Shown here piece after piece: positions 22,982 through 33,501 of a DNA stretch of 64,000 nt. Made by a program: the position numbers and the translations under genes. The notes below the pieces were generated by a model, which saw only the letters and a program-made list of their open reading frames with translations, was not told the DNA's origin and did not search any database. Source of the stretch: Adineta ricciae (taxonomy: Eukaryota > Rotifera > Eurotatoria > Adinetida > Adinetidae). How positions within the stretch are numbered: the stretch's first letter is position 1; each line of letters opens with the position of its first letter. The DNA lies in NCBI GenBank assembly GCA_905250025.1, contig CAJNOJ010000105.1, positions 1 to 64,000 on the forward strand, written 5' to 3'.

Positions 22982-23385
22982 TAGACGTTGTTCTTGATGC
23001 CCCGACGATAAAGAGAGAAGACAATCTCGGCAAAGATATTTTGACGAAGAAAACGTGTATTGATAACATCAAAATAACTTCGACAAACAATATCAATGTA
23101 CGGAAGCGGAAAAGGTCGAATAGACTTTTTTTTTTATTACTTGTAATACATATCGACTAATATTTTATTACAACAGACCAGCGAAGAACGAAGGAGGATG
23201 CTCGTTTGTTTTTGATGACAAATGTTATTCAATCAAGTAGCAAATTCATCAACGAGACAAAAGAAGAAAAGTAATTATTGTTAACATAGCCAAAAAAGAT
23301 TATTTATTTCTCTTTCACCGGAAGGTATCGAACTAATTACTTGATCGAATGGTAAATCCATTAACAAGAACGAACAGAAATCTAA
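22982..23385. other. Intergenic upstream of the Nav gene
   Basis: About 400 bases holding the presumed Nav promoter and the 3' end of the sulfatase pseudogene. It is conserved in copy B (54450-54886) with a few small indels, including a poly-T length change near 23130. No TATA box is obvious. Confidence 0.4.
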
Positions 23386-24745
23386 TTACCGCTTGTATAA
23401 CAAAAACAGATCAACGATCGAGAGAAAGTAATCGTTACAACGACAAACACGTGTGTCGAATCCTCCAATTCGGTAATCTACATTCACATGTAGTGTAGTT
23501 TCAATATCGTTCAATTTCGTTTGTAATGCCTGATCGATCGCGTCATATATGGATTGTGAGACCTTGATTGGCATCGATTCGGTTAAATCACGACTGAGAT
23601 CGAATATCAGTGGTGGTTTATGATCGATGATTAAACCTTCTTTACCACCACATGCTCCATCAATGGCAGAATATGTGGTATAATAAGCTTTATATTGATT
23701 ATAAAGAATCGTAGAAAGCACACCAAATTCATCAGTATGAAAAAGAAAGTCGTAACCTTGATTCGAACTATCGAAAGTACGATTAGATGGTAGAGAGAAA
23801 CCGGCGAGATGTGCAACCGTTGGTATCATCTCCAAATTCGATCCGATGGCTTCGAAAACACTTTCTGGTTTGATCACACCTTGCCAATGTGCAATAAATG
23901 AAAACACGATGTCCCGATTCCCAAGTTATAAACTTTGCCGTACCTCCTGCACCATCTCCCGCCGATAACGCTTGACTACCCGTCAAATCACATTTCGATG
24001 ACCACGGTCCATTATCGCTAGCGAATATCAATAAAGTTTGATTCAAAACATTCAAATCTTTCAGTAGTTCGTATGTTTGATTGACACTGATATAAAGGAA
24101 TACCGACTGTGAAAATACCTTCGATAATCTTTCGTAAATCATCAGGATGTTCATGCTTTTGTTCGAAACGGTACGGTGGATCTTTAGAACAGACTTTTAC
24201 AGGCGGATAATTAGCACCAGGATTATCTGTGCAGTCCATGTCAATACTGTAAGAAATACCAATGTATTCATCAAATCTTCTGTAGGAAGGATGAAAAGGA
24301 GGTCGATGTCCAAGATCCCATCTACCATGCATAGCAGTTTGATAGTCGACACTTTTTAAAAGTTCAGAAATGATTGTTTCGTTTGCGGGCAAACCACCCA
24401 GAGTAGTTGATGCAAAATTTAGCCAAAAACACCTGTATGGGCCGGTAATCGTCCAGTCAATAGAGTTGCTCGACTAACACTACAAACGGATGCTGCACTG
24501 TGATATTCTGATAAGCGCATACTGATGGAAGCTGAATAGTCGAGAAATGATGTATCATGCGTATTTGGTCAGTCGGTACACAGATTGCCTCAACCCACAT
24601 CATCTGCCATGATCAAAACAATGTTCGGTTGAGAACCAGCTAAGCGATCTGATAGACGCACAGCGCGAGAAGTCGAACATACTAATATATTTACAATTAA
24701 ACACTGGAAAACGAATCGTAGAAGTGTTGACACGATTATGAGCAT
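23386..24745 (-). pseudogene. Arylsulfatase pseudogene (copy A)
   Basis: Homologous to metazoan arylsulfatases, which remove sulfate from glycosaminoglycans or lipids in lysosomes or outside the cell. ATG 24745 begins a signal-like hydrophobic segment. Metal-site sequence NIVLIMADDVG follows, then a TGA at 24592-24590 and a second TGA at 24571-24569, both where tryptophan is expected. The formylglycine motif, normally C-x-P/A/S-x-R, reads CSVSR with Val at the critical position (Cys codon 24484-24482). Later conserved pieces survive: GRWDLGHRPPFHPSYRRFDEY, FASDNGPW and HTDEFG. Between 24000 and 23760 the frame is broken by small indels, and a short segment present in copy B (SPVLFDG) is missing. 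Copy B carries different lesions. Confidence 0.85.
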
Positions 24746-24944
24746 TTAGTTGATGAATGTAGTATGACAATGCATTTTTGTTGTATTCTTATCGTTTGTT
24801 TAGTCAACTTAGATACATAAAGATAATAATCAGTTTCATTCTTTTTATCTAGATTGCATACACTAATATATGTTTATTTATTCTTTTGATTGAAAATCAA
24901 ATTAAAAGAATGATACCTATTCGTGTCTCTACCAACATATGAAT

Positions 24945-25868
24945 TCATTCAACTTTTTCGTTCGATTCGATCTTGTTGACAGGAATCTTTGGCTTTTGTT
25001 GTCGGAATTTTGCACAGATTTTCTTCACAATCAACACAGCCCAATACAGATTAAGCAATCGTGTGTGAAGAAGTAGAATAATCTGCACTATAATTAACGC
25101 TATACTTGTTGTATCGTGTGAAGCTTCCGCCAGTAGAATAAATTTTGGTAATGCTCGAAATACGTAAAAACAAACGATAGTTCCATAGATGAGACGAGTC
25201 CACAGAAAAGTAACAGCAAACAACAAAGCACAAAAGCTATGTATATCACTATGTTGATGAAAGATTGCTTTTACATTCAATGGAATAGTTGATAGTTCTT
25301 CGAGCAACATCAAGAAATGGCTCGTGTGGCCGACACGTGTGTACAAACCTATTCACAAATGATGAGCATCATTTATGATGAACTTTTTCTGACTAACCTG
25401 AAAGTCCAATCATTAGAACAATAATATGATGAAACATTGCCGCTGCACTTCTCACTGATTTGAAATAGGCCATTAGAAGTAGATCGTAAATAAAATAACC
25501 TCCTGAATAGCATACACTATACGCCATTTTGTTATCGTATGTGCCATCAATACCCCCACCCAGTATGCGATTGACTTCTGTTAACTTAATCGGTGAATAT
25601 AAATAGTATAAACACACAGCTAGGACGCAAGCACATGCATGAACTGTAGATACAACATAACTTTTGTTCAAGGGCGTTATTGACGATGGAAGAATATAGA
25701 ATATTAAACAGTTGATAACGAACGAAACAAAAATGATCAATGTTACGGGAAAATCTTCTGAAGGATTTGTTCCGAGATCTAATCATAGATGAAAAACAAG
25801 AATAAGGTAAATGATTATGAATGTGAATACTTACAGTGGACACGAGCATTTATTTCAGTCATTGTCAT
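24945..25868 (-). CDS. TLC-domain membrane protein, TLCD4-like (copy A)
   Basis: Three exons: a short first exon with ATG at 25868 (MTMTEINARVH), then a middle exon ending near 25393, then 25346-24945. The protein has about six to seven hydrophobic segments and the TLC (TRAM/LAG1/CLN8) fold. Recognisable parts are the Gly-rich SVCYSGGYFIYDLLLMAYF, the conserved FHHIIVLMIGL with its His pair, and GHTSHFLMLLEELSTIPLN. It resembles TLCD4/TMEM56 more than ceramide synthases, because no Hox-like domain or long lag motif is present. The tail is lysine-rich (KFRQQKPKIPVNKIE), as in ER-resident membrane proteins. The function is probably membrane-lipid related but not proven. Copy B (56935-56012) is intact and nearly identical. 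Confidence 0.8.
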
Positions 25869-26958
25869 TCAAATATTGAAAAAGTTTCCTTTATTGGTGT
25901 GCAACAGTACTGGTAACGTGTTGCTAATCAACAAAAAGCAGGCGACGTAGAACAAAAAAAACAAGCGAAGAAACGAGAAAGAAATTCACATGGTATAAAA
26001 CATACAGAGTAATAATGCATTCTAACGTTTCTTTCGTTGTATATTAAAATCAATAGTTTCTTTTTAAACATTTAGTATATGAATGTTCAATCTCTGGTAA
26101 TGACCAATAGCGCTTAATATGTATTTGAATGCAAGCATTTTTCTTAGAATTTCAGGAGACACTTAATTTATGTATGTTTTTGCATTCGCCTCTTCATCGA
26201 TAAAAAAAAAGATGAATAGATCCTCGGTCTTTAATCTTTAAGGTAAATCTGCATATTCATGGCGCGGAAGAAAAGAAATATCCGGATTCATGTAGGTCAC
26301 GAGAAAAAAACGACTTGTAGAAAGAAAAAATTGAATAGACTACACTTTTGCTTTCGACATGTGACAATTTCTGCAATCGTTGTATGGTTTCAACCAGCAT
26401 CACTTGTTTCATATATGCATTCAAAAAGATGGAGTTATATTCCACGTGTTTTGAACAGGGTATTGTTGAACAAGGGTTTGCGTGCGAGCGATCTATTCAC
26501 GGAATTTGAACCCTCGCATGTGTTTATATCCCATAACGATGATCATTTCGCTAAAGTTGTTTATAAAGCTTTGTTCATCATACTTCATCGAGGATGGTTG
26601 AAACATATTGCAAAATAGGAATTCAACGCGTTTGAGTGTACAGGAAACTTGTTTATTGTCATTGCAAAAGAAAATAGCGTCTGAGGAAAACAGTTATGTT
26701 CGTAATGAAGCGGTATATTTTGTTTTGAATTGATCATGGGACATTTCAGAACACAATTAATTGAAATATTTTCCCAATACAAAACAAAAGACTCACAAAG
26801 TACGAGAAACGAACACACACTGACGCAAAAAATGAAAAATGTTACACTTCATTATATCACGAGGTGTATCTTCGTATGTTTCCGTTCGTATTTAAACAGC
26901 ACACTTATTTGTGCTGCAACTAACTTCCTGTCTGCTGAATATTTACAACCGCAATACC
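25869..26958. other. Intergenic between TLC gene and small heat-shock gene (copy A)
   Basis: Divergent promoter region of 1.1 kb. It aligns with 56936-57920, but with many indels. A plus-strand frame at 26259-26618 does not keep its start, length or end in copy B, so I do not call it a gene. A TTTAAA-like box near 26891 may serve the heat-shock gene. I found no canonical alternating GAA/TTC heat-shock element. Confidence 0.45.
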
Positions 26959-27886
26959 ATGACGTGTACACGAACGTGTTGCCATTATTTTTTCGATGAT
27001 TTTGATTTCTGTGATTCGTGGGATTGTTTCGATCTATGTTCATCAACTTACTGCGCGCACCCAAAGATGCGTCAGAGTATTTGTAAACCGCAAGCATCGA
27101 AAAACGCACGAAATACTAAAAATTCTCCTCAATCCACACCGCAAGCCAAAAATTCCTCATCGTATTCGAATAGTAATAGAAACGATGATAAATCAGACAA
27201 GTTTTCTGTTCAACTGGATGTGACTGGATACAATCGAGATTCAATCAAGCCCAAAGTGGAAGGTGGGAAAATAGTCGTTGAAGCTAAACAAGAAGATCAA
27301 CTACCAGACGGTGATTATAACATCCGACAATTAAGAAGATCCTATGAATTGCCACAACAAGCCGGTTAGTACCCAAACAGTCTGTTGACCGAAAAGTTCT
27401 TTTGCTTTGATTGTGATAGATCCTTCACGCATGACTTCAAATGTTTCACCCAATAATATGCTGACGATTGAGGTGCCTTATCGTAATTCAGGAAGCGGAG
27501 GTCAGCCTACAAAAGGAAACGGAGGCCAATCAACAAAAGGAAACTCGTCACAATCGTATGGCCCAGCGTCTTCACCGACTGAGTATTTAAATTTCCTTAA
27601 AAGTGGAGAATTCAGTCCAACTGTCATCGATAAGGACAATAATCAAAAGGTTTTAGAACTGACTTTTGATGTGAAGAACTGTCCACCTGAAGAACTCAAG
27701 GTGTCAGTTAAAGATAATCTTTTGACAGTTGAAGGCGAACATATGGATGCCGAAAATAATCATTCAAAACGGACACGTTTCGCCAGAACAACAACATTAC
27801 CCATTGGTGCACAGCTTGAGCAAATGAAATCGAATCTCAACAATGAAGGGCAGTTGAAAGTTGAGATACCATTTGTATTGAATTGA
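26959..27886 (+). CDS. Small heat-shock protein with two alpha-crystallin domains (copy A)
   Basis: Exons 26959-27364 and 27420-27886 join in phase. The first alpha-crystallin domain begins near residue 75 (DKFSVQLDVTGYNRDSI) and spans the intron, ending with NNMLTIEVPYR. A Gly/Ser/Gln-rich linker with repeated PTKGNGGQSTKGN follows. The second domain runs from KVLELTFDVKNCPPEEL to GQLKVEIPFVLN. Both keep the domain hallmark of a short beta-strand pair and a TIEVP/KVEIP edge. The N-terminus is unusually cysteine-rich (MTCTRTCCHYFFDDFDFC, then more Cys). Small heat-shock proteins are ATP-independent holdases; two-domain forms are known in some flatworms. I chose ATG 26959 over an in-frame ATG at 26911 because the TTTAAA-like box makes the latter likely upstream of transcription. 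AATAAA lies at 27924-27929. Confidence 0.87.
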
Positions 27887-28336
27887 AGCAGAGGGGAGAA
27901 AGATTTTTCTGGAAAAAAAATTCAATAAATGCGTTGAGCACGTGAGATTTTCAAATGAAGTGTTCCTATATTCGTCGAAATAGTTATTTTTATTTTGTAA
28001 AACACTCATGGGTCATCCCCATCACCAACATATGTGTTCGACAAATAGTAAATATCATACACGATGTTCTTTTTATTTGTTTGCTTAATCGTTACACATA
28101 CTAAAATACTTTTAATGAGAGAGACTGCTAATATATTGTTCCCAAATACTAAAAACTTTCATTTCGTATCAACGCAGTCGAATGGCTTTAATCTCTCAGT
28201 TGTATAACTACAATTTTCAACATTTGACTCACAGAGTATTGTGTAGATGATCACTCTTTCTGTATCTTATCAGCTTAATATAGTGTTGATACTGGTAGTA
28301 ATATAGATTTTAAAATACTTCATGTTGCTTGATTTG
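27887..28336. other. Intergenic downstream of the heat-shock gene
   Basis: The 3' flank of the small heat-shock gene, still collinear with copy B (58849-59218) apart from a short deletion in B near 58955. No gene is seen. Confidence 0.45.
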
Positions 28337-28648
28337 ACGTAAGGGAAGTTGGCATCCGATTCGAGTTTTTTCATTCCCGATTCGTCTAGAAACCTGTTCC
28401 AAGCGATCCAAAGTGTGTTCCAAGTACAACTCGACGAGCTCTATCCAGTGGTGTGCTCAGATTTACCTTACCCCGAACTATGATTTTTGGGCTGATAGAT
28501 AGCGCTAGAGAGGCTTTGAAAACTACACTTAGGGCTATTGCAAATTTGAGCACACCACTGGATAGAGCTCGTCGAGTTGTACTTGGAACACACTTTGGAG
28601 TGCTTGGAACAGGTTCCTAGACGAATCGGGTGCCAACTTCCCTTACGT
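28337..28648. mobile_element. Foldback (inverted-repeat) element, ~312 bp
   Basis: Left arm 28337-28463 and right arm 28542-28648 are inverted repeats at about 90% identity, starting ACGTAAGGGAAGTTGGCA and ending with its reverse complement. The left arm holds an extra ~21-base piece bounded by a repeated CCGATTCG. The central ~78 bases are unique. It has no coding capacity, so it is best described as a MITE/foldback-like element. No clear target-site duplication is visible. It begins at the exact base where homology with copy B ends. Confidence 0.75.
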
Positions 28649-28690
28649 ATTATTTGTACCTTATTGATCAAAACTTTCTTCTTAATGTAC

Positions 28691-28754
28691 CAGCGTCCTG
28701 GCGTCCTCCTACTAATTGTAATTCATCATGAGCGTTTGGGACGCCAGGACGCTG
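28691..28754. repeat. Perfect 16-bp inverted repeat (hairpin)
   Basis: CAGCGTCCTGGCGTCC at 28691-28706 is exactly reverse-complementary to 28739-28754, with a 32-base loop. It is GC-rich against an AT-rich background. Confidence 0.85.
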
Positions 28755-28917
28755 CTTCTATAGGAAGAAAGAAAATGATTAACAGCAATAAATATTCTTC
28801 CGAAAGAGTGTTCTTCCAATGGTTGGCACTTGCAAACGACTCACTGAGACACTAGGACGCCTTATAAAACAACGATTTTTCACCCCTTGTCAACTGTAAT
28901 TCTTTCCTACTTAGAAT

Positions 28918-28933
28918 AGACGCCATGGCGTCT
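28918..28933. repeat. Perfect 16-bp palindrome
   Basis: AGACGCCATGGCGTCT reads the same on both strands. Its GACGCC half matches the arms of the hairpin at 28691-28754. Confidence 0.85.
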
Positions 28934-29037
28934 TGTTCATCCTGTGTAATATATGATCAGTAGCCAAACGACAAGACGCAGCTTGTGCATGCAATAATAT
29001 CGTACTGAATTTATAGTGAAGAATCTACGACAGGATA

Positions 29038-29069
29038 GTGTCCTAGCATTGAACAAATGCCTAGGACAC
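29038..29069. repeat. 13-14-bp inverted repeat (hairpin)
   Basis: GTGTCCTAGCATT (29038-29050) pairs with 29056-29069 with one extra base, leaving a 5-base loop. It shares CTAGGAC with the neighbouring palindromes. Confidence 0.75.
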
Positions 29070-30025
29070 ACGGAAACCATAACTATTATCATCCTCCGTT
29101 TCTGATTGGTTGATTTTGCGATACTCAACACCCGGATAATTATGTGACACGATGTGATGATGAAACAATACGTATTTATATCGGGTGATCTTTAATCTGA
29201 ACCCTTTGACGTTGATAAAAATACACATACATACAGGCTACTTTGTTCATATGATCTTTCTTCCCGTTGAGGGGAAATGACAACACTAGCTCTATCAGTG
29301 TGTTGTACCCAATTCGACCGCACCTCTTCCGCACACAGCTCTAAACCATCATCGACCATCTTAATCCCCGCAAATGATGTTTTATGAAGTTTTGAGCATT
29401 TTCGAAAAAAAATGTGTTTTTGACCTTTGATCCTTGACCCTGACACAGACAGATAAACTATTTATTTTCGTATGACCCTCCATTCAGTCGAGGGAACAAA
29501 AGAATCTCTTAACGGTAATGTGTTTTTCTTTGTCAGGATTGTTCAAATCAATTTTTTTTCAATTTCAATCATTAAAAAAGACATCAAGAAAGACATCAAT
29601 TCAATTCTTGATGATTGTGAGAGAAGAATAAGAGACATCTTTCATCGATGCACTGAATTGATGAAAGGTTCGAATTGAATCGAAGAGAATTTGAAAGGAA
29701 TTCAAGTCAAACTTGAGAATATCTTTTGAAGAAGGGAATCCACTGTGACGATTTTTGATGGAATCACGCCTTTGATTCTTCCTATCGTGAATCGCATCTT
29801 TTATATAAGATAACATGCACTCATACGTATATGTGCAACAGAAGAAAGAAAACGAAGATGACAAATGTATGAGAGAGAGATGACAGAAAGAGAAAATCCA
29901 AGAGCAATGTCACCATATATATCGTTACAAATGTCTCGTCATTTTTCATACGATTGAAATTTAATGGTATCTATAGGTATTTCTAATGTAACATCGAATT
30001 CTTCATTTAATTATACTAATGTGGC

Positions 30026-30313
30026 ATGTTAGATGGATACATCTGTCGATGTTTTATTGATAATGCTGGTGAACATTGCGAAAAAAAAGCGCGACAGATA
30101 ATAATTTACAAAATCATCTCCAAATTCGTTGCATATATTGCGTTGTTTGTAATTGTAATGGATATTCTTAAGTATAATTTTCGTTTGGATCCAGCATGTC
30201 GAGAAGTTCAACGAATTCGACGAGGAGAAGAACGTAAACGAGTGATTCAACGGTTTGTATATGTTACTGTCGCATCTGCACCGAGACAAAAACTTTCGAC
30301 AACCGTGGAATAA
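30026..30313 (+). pseudogene. EGF-like plus transmembrane 3' relict
   Basis: A 95-codon frame begins with the end of an EGF-like module (YICRCFIDNAGEHCE), followed by one hydrophobic segment (KFVAYIALFVIVMDIL) and a basic cytoplasmic tail (REVQRIRRGEERKRVIQR). This is the usual 3' end of bdelloid single-pass EGF proteins, but nothing upstream extends the extracellular part. It may be the last exon of a degraded gene or a fragment moved with the island. The ATG used may be fortuitous, because an acceptor-like TTAG precedes the EGF part. Confidence 0.45.
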
Positions 30314-31029
30314 ACACCAATTTCGATTTTTATTTCAAACTAAAAGACAACACGTTCAATGTGTCATTTGTCATTTTCTGTATATTGTCCAATAAGCAGT
30401 GTTGTATATTGACGAACGAATCTTACCGATAGAATCGTCTTTTCATTCAGTTCAAGGCAGAGGACATATTCAGAGTATGGATATTCTCTTCAGTAGCGAG
30501 AGTCTGATACCCTCGCTGTTCGATTATTTAGTAGACATTCTCATTCGTTTTTTTCTTAATCATGCCTCTCGCGTGTTTGCTCTTCTTTTTCTGACAGGCA
30601 TGTATGTGCGCAGTATATCTTCTATTGACTCAGAACAAAACAAAATACCGTATATTTACTTAAAAGCTGCTGCTACTTTAATTCAAATATTTTTTTCGAA
30701 GGGCTCGTTGAATAAGTGAGTCGAAAGAACGCATTCTGATTTATTTCTAGTAATTCATTATATTATCGTATAGTTGCATAAAGAAAAGAAAACAACCACT
30801 GTCCGAGACGAGATCGTATGGATGTCTTTCGTTTGTATCTGGATCTTCATCGACATTTACAATCGCAACGTAATTACGATTATGAGACGTGTAGTTATTT
30901 TTTATCTTAATTCGTTTGTTCCCTTTCTAACGCCTTCTATTTATCATCATACAGATGAAATGTGAATAATTTTTAGTATTCTCTTAGATAATCAATTAAA
31001 GAAATCATACAACCAATTGCACAAATAAC
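30314..31029. other. Intergenic upstream of the ART-TPR gene
   Basis: AT-rich. Two plus-strand frames (30399-30719 and 30774-30965) show no domain and are not called. The region presumably includes the promoter of the gene at 31030. Confidence 0.4.
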
Positions 31030-33327
31030 ATGACTTCTGTTTTACCGGATCGGAGTGAAACACGAAATACTCCCCGCTTCTTTGATCGCGAACGCATCAA
31101 TCTTGAATCTCATCAATTGATGTTTCTGAACACCGAACCAGATCAACTTCTTTTCACATTAAATCAACTTCGGCAAATTGTTGATCATACGAGAATTACT
31201 GACACTATCGATGAAACTCTTCAAGCCATCCAACAAACAACAGATACAACAACATTTCTTATTTGTTTTGTCCATCTTGGTGAAATTCTTATTCCACAAA
31301 TTCATACTTTCGAAAATGTTCGATCAATTTATATTTATTGTCATAGCCAACCATACGATGAACAGTGGTTAAATGAATATCCGAAAGTACGTGTCTTTTC
31401 AGGTAATATATTTCGTTTTCACATGTTTCTCTAGATCAAAAATGTATATACGGATCCAGAACTACTCGTGAATGCTCTGCAAGTAGATGTTGAACAATAT
31501 TTACAAAATGAAAAGAACGGAATATTTAGCGAATTCGGTCGAGATAATTATACCAGTGATATCCATACATTTTCTTGGTGGAACTATGTGATTCATCTGA
31601 TTTGCCATTTGACATATCCTGACAACTCTCGCACCAGTTTTGTTGAAATATTAAGGAATTACTATGAGGGCAAAGCAGTCGAATTAAAAATTTTAGATGA
31701 GTTCAGTCGAGATTATTCCCCGAATACTGCTATTCTTTGGTACACGCGAAATACGTTTCTTTATCTCCTTATTAATAAAGCGTTACGTCAAAAAAACATC
31801 GAAGTCATTTTTCTATGTGGCTTTTTTATCAGAGACATTTATTCACAATTACAAAATCAATACGAAATCTTGAAAATGAAACATAGAAATGATCCGATAA
31901 TCAAAGTGTATCGTGGACAGATTATTTCATTAAGTGAAATTCATTGGATCAAATCGTCCCAGTTCATCAACACTAGTTTCTTTTCGACATCTCTTGATCA
32001 TTCTTACGCATCATTCTTACTTGGATCATCAAGTGGACCTGATGATGAAAACCAGCATATTTTCTTTGAAATTGAAATTGATGTTCGATTAGTTTCTCAA
32101 CCGTTCGGATCGATCTCGAGTTTATCTTATTTTCCCAATGAAAATGAAGTTCTTTTAATGATAGGAAATCATTTCAAAACAACTAACTGGTTCTATGATG
32201 ATCATCGAAATGTGTATGTGGCAAATGTTAAACTTGAAGCCGATCCTTCTGTCAGACCGAAACGTGATTTTTTCGGCATGTCTCCGCGAACGATACTAAA
32301 AGTCGGTGTCAATGATATTTCTCAGCATTTATATCGAGTCGGTGTAGAAAGCATTCAATCACTTTTTTCTCAATTATATCAACTGTTTCCAAACGAAAAA
32401 GAATGGTTAAATGCCATGGAATGTTATACTTTAGCTACTCTTTATTCACAGTTTCACATCAAACATTATCCTGAATATGTTGATATCACTTTGTCACAGT
32501 ATCGACAGGCGTTGATGATCTATGAATTATACTTAGATGATGGAGAATTATACTGTGCAATTGATATAGCTCGAGTTTATCTTGGCATGGGTTCTATTTA
32601 TCGAGCGTACGTCGAAGATAATGCACTCGCTAATGAATACTATGATCTGGGTATTATTTTAAGTATTTCATTACTTCCATCCATAGTTAATCGAGATAAA
32701 CGAATCGAACTCTATAATGTCATAGGTTGGCTGTACGAGGTTAGAACAGCACTTGAAACTGATCAAAGCAGACGAAGAGAATTGATTTTCAACGCAATTG
32801 CGCATCGAAAAACGCAATTTGAAGAAATGTTAACTTATTCTTCATATAAACATTCAGATTTTATTGAATGTATTTATAGTTTAGCTAAACTACAAGCTTC
32901 GATTGATCTCATAAGCGAAGCACAAATGAATTATGAAAAAGTGATTGATCTTTACCTGAAAGAACCTGTACCAAATTTTGGTTCAAGTGAAGGTATTTAC
33001 AAACAATTATCGAAGATATTTATTGAAAGAAACGACTACACCACTGGTCTTTCTTATAAACAAAAAGAACTTGAATGTAAAACGAAAAACATAGCACAGT
33101 ATTCAGGATCATATAAATTAGATATGGGTTATTTCAATAGAGATGTGGCTGAGACGTATGAAGAGTTAAGTGATATTTGTATTCAGTTGCAACAATATAA
33201 ATCAGCACATGAACACTTGAAGATGGCAATGCAACTCTACGAGAGTGCGGATACTTGGAAATCAGAAGAAAACCTTGCAATTATTACACAAAAATTAAAA
33301 AGTATCGAAGAAATGTATGATGAATGA
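31030..33327 (+). CDS. ART-TPR protein: R-S-E mono-ADP-ribosyltransferase with TPR-like tail
   Basis: Exons 31030-31386 and 31435-33327 join in phase across a 48-bp intron (749 aa). The N-terminal ~130 residues are a bdelloid-specific leader. Residues ~230-410 form an arginine-type ADP-ribosyltransferase with all three signature positions: Arg in KVYRGQI, Ser-Thr-Ser in FFSTSLD, and Glu-x-Glu in NENEVLLMIG. These bind NAD+ and transfer ADP-ribose, typically to arginine. The rest (~440-749) is helical with repeated Ala/Tyr/Leu patterns (ECYTLATLYSQF, DIARVYLGMGSIYRAY, YEELSDICIQLQQYKSAHEHL), as in tetratricopeptide repeats that bind partner proteins. There is no signal peptide, so it is probably cytosolic. 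This architecture is strongly expanded in bdelloids. The gene has no allele at the matching place in copy B. Confidence 0.88.
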
Positions 33328-33501
33328 GTGAATCATTTCGATACAAGAACATGAACTTTTCGATGATTTTGTATTGATATAGAGGAGATCATGGTACAGA
33401 AGCTTATTTGTGACTTTCATAGAACATGAATGTTCATCGTGAAAATTCAAATGAACTCGTTTAAGTTTTAATCCGTTTGTGGAACTGAATATTCGACTGT
33501 G

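Larger units (their letters stand above)
13660..28337. repeat. Collinear block, copy A (partner 45187-59218)
   Basis: About 14.7 kb, from inside the ATPase exon through the small heat-shock gene, matches 45187-59218 in the same order and orientation. Identity by eye is about 95-98% in coding parts, with indels in introns and intergenic DNA. Divergence of a few percent fits alleles of a bdelloid rather than old ohnologues, which would be far more diverged. Homology stops abruptly at 28337, where a foldback element begins. Confidence 0.92.
28649..30025. other. Haplotype-A island: hairpin-rich noncoding DNA
   Basis: Noncoding DNA without a counterpart in copy B. It holds three strong hairpins (listed separately) sharing GGACGCC/CTAGGAC motifs. 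A stretch at 29180-29460 has repeat-like character (aaggtcaaaaacaca and similar) and may be a transposon remnant. I see no gene. Confidence 0.45.

Noticed and set aside
24945-25868. Ceramide synthase
   Set aside because: TLC fold present but no Hox-like domain or long Lag1 motif; closer to TLCD4-type proteins.
26259-26618. 119-codon plus-strand frame as a gene
   Set aside because: The allelic region (57270-57563) changes start, length and C-terminus through indels, unlike the real genes around it. No domain is seen.
29192-29446. 84-codon minus-strand frame, possible transposase remnant
   Set aside because: Repeat-like flavour but no catalytic motif or terminal repeats could be tied to it.
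30399-30719. 106-codon plus-strand frame as a gene
   Set aside because: No domain, no splice partner, no allele to compare, and composition like translated AT-rich DNA.
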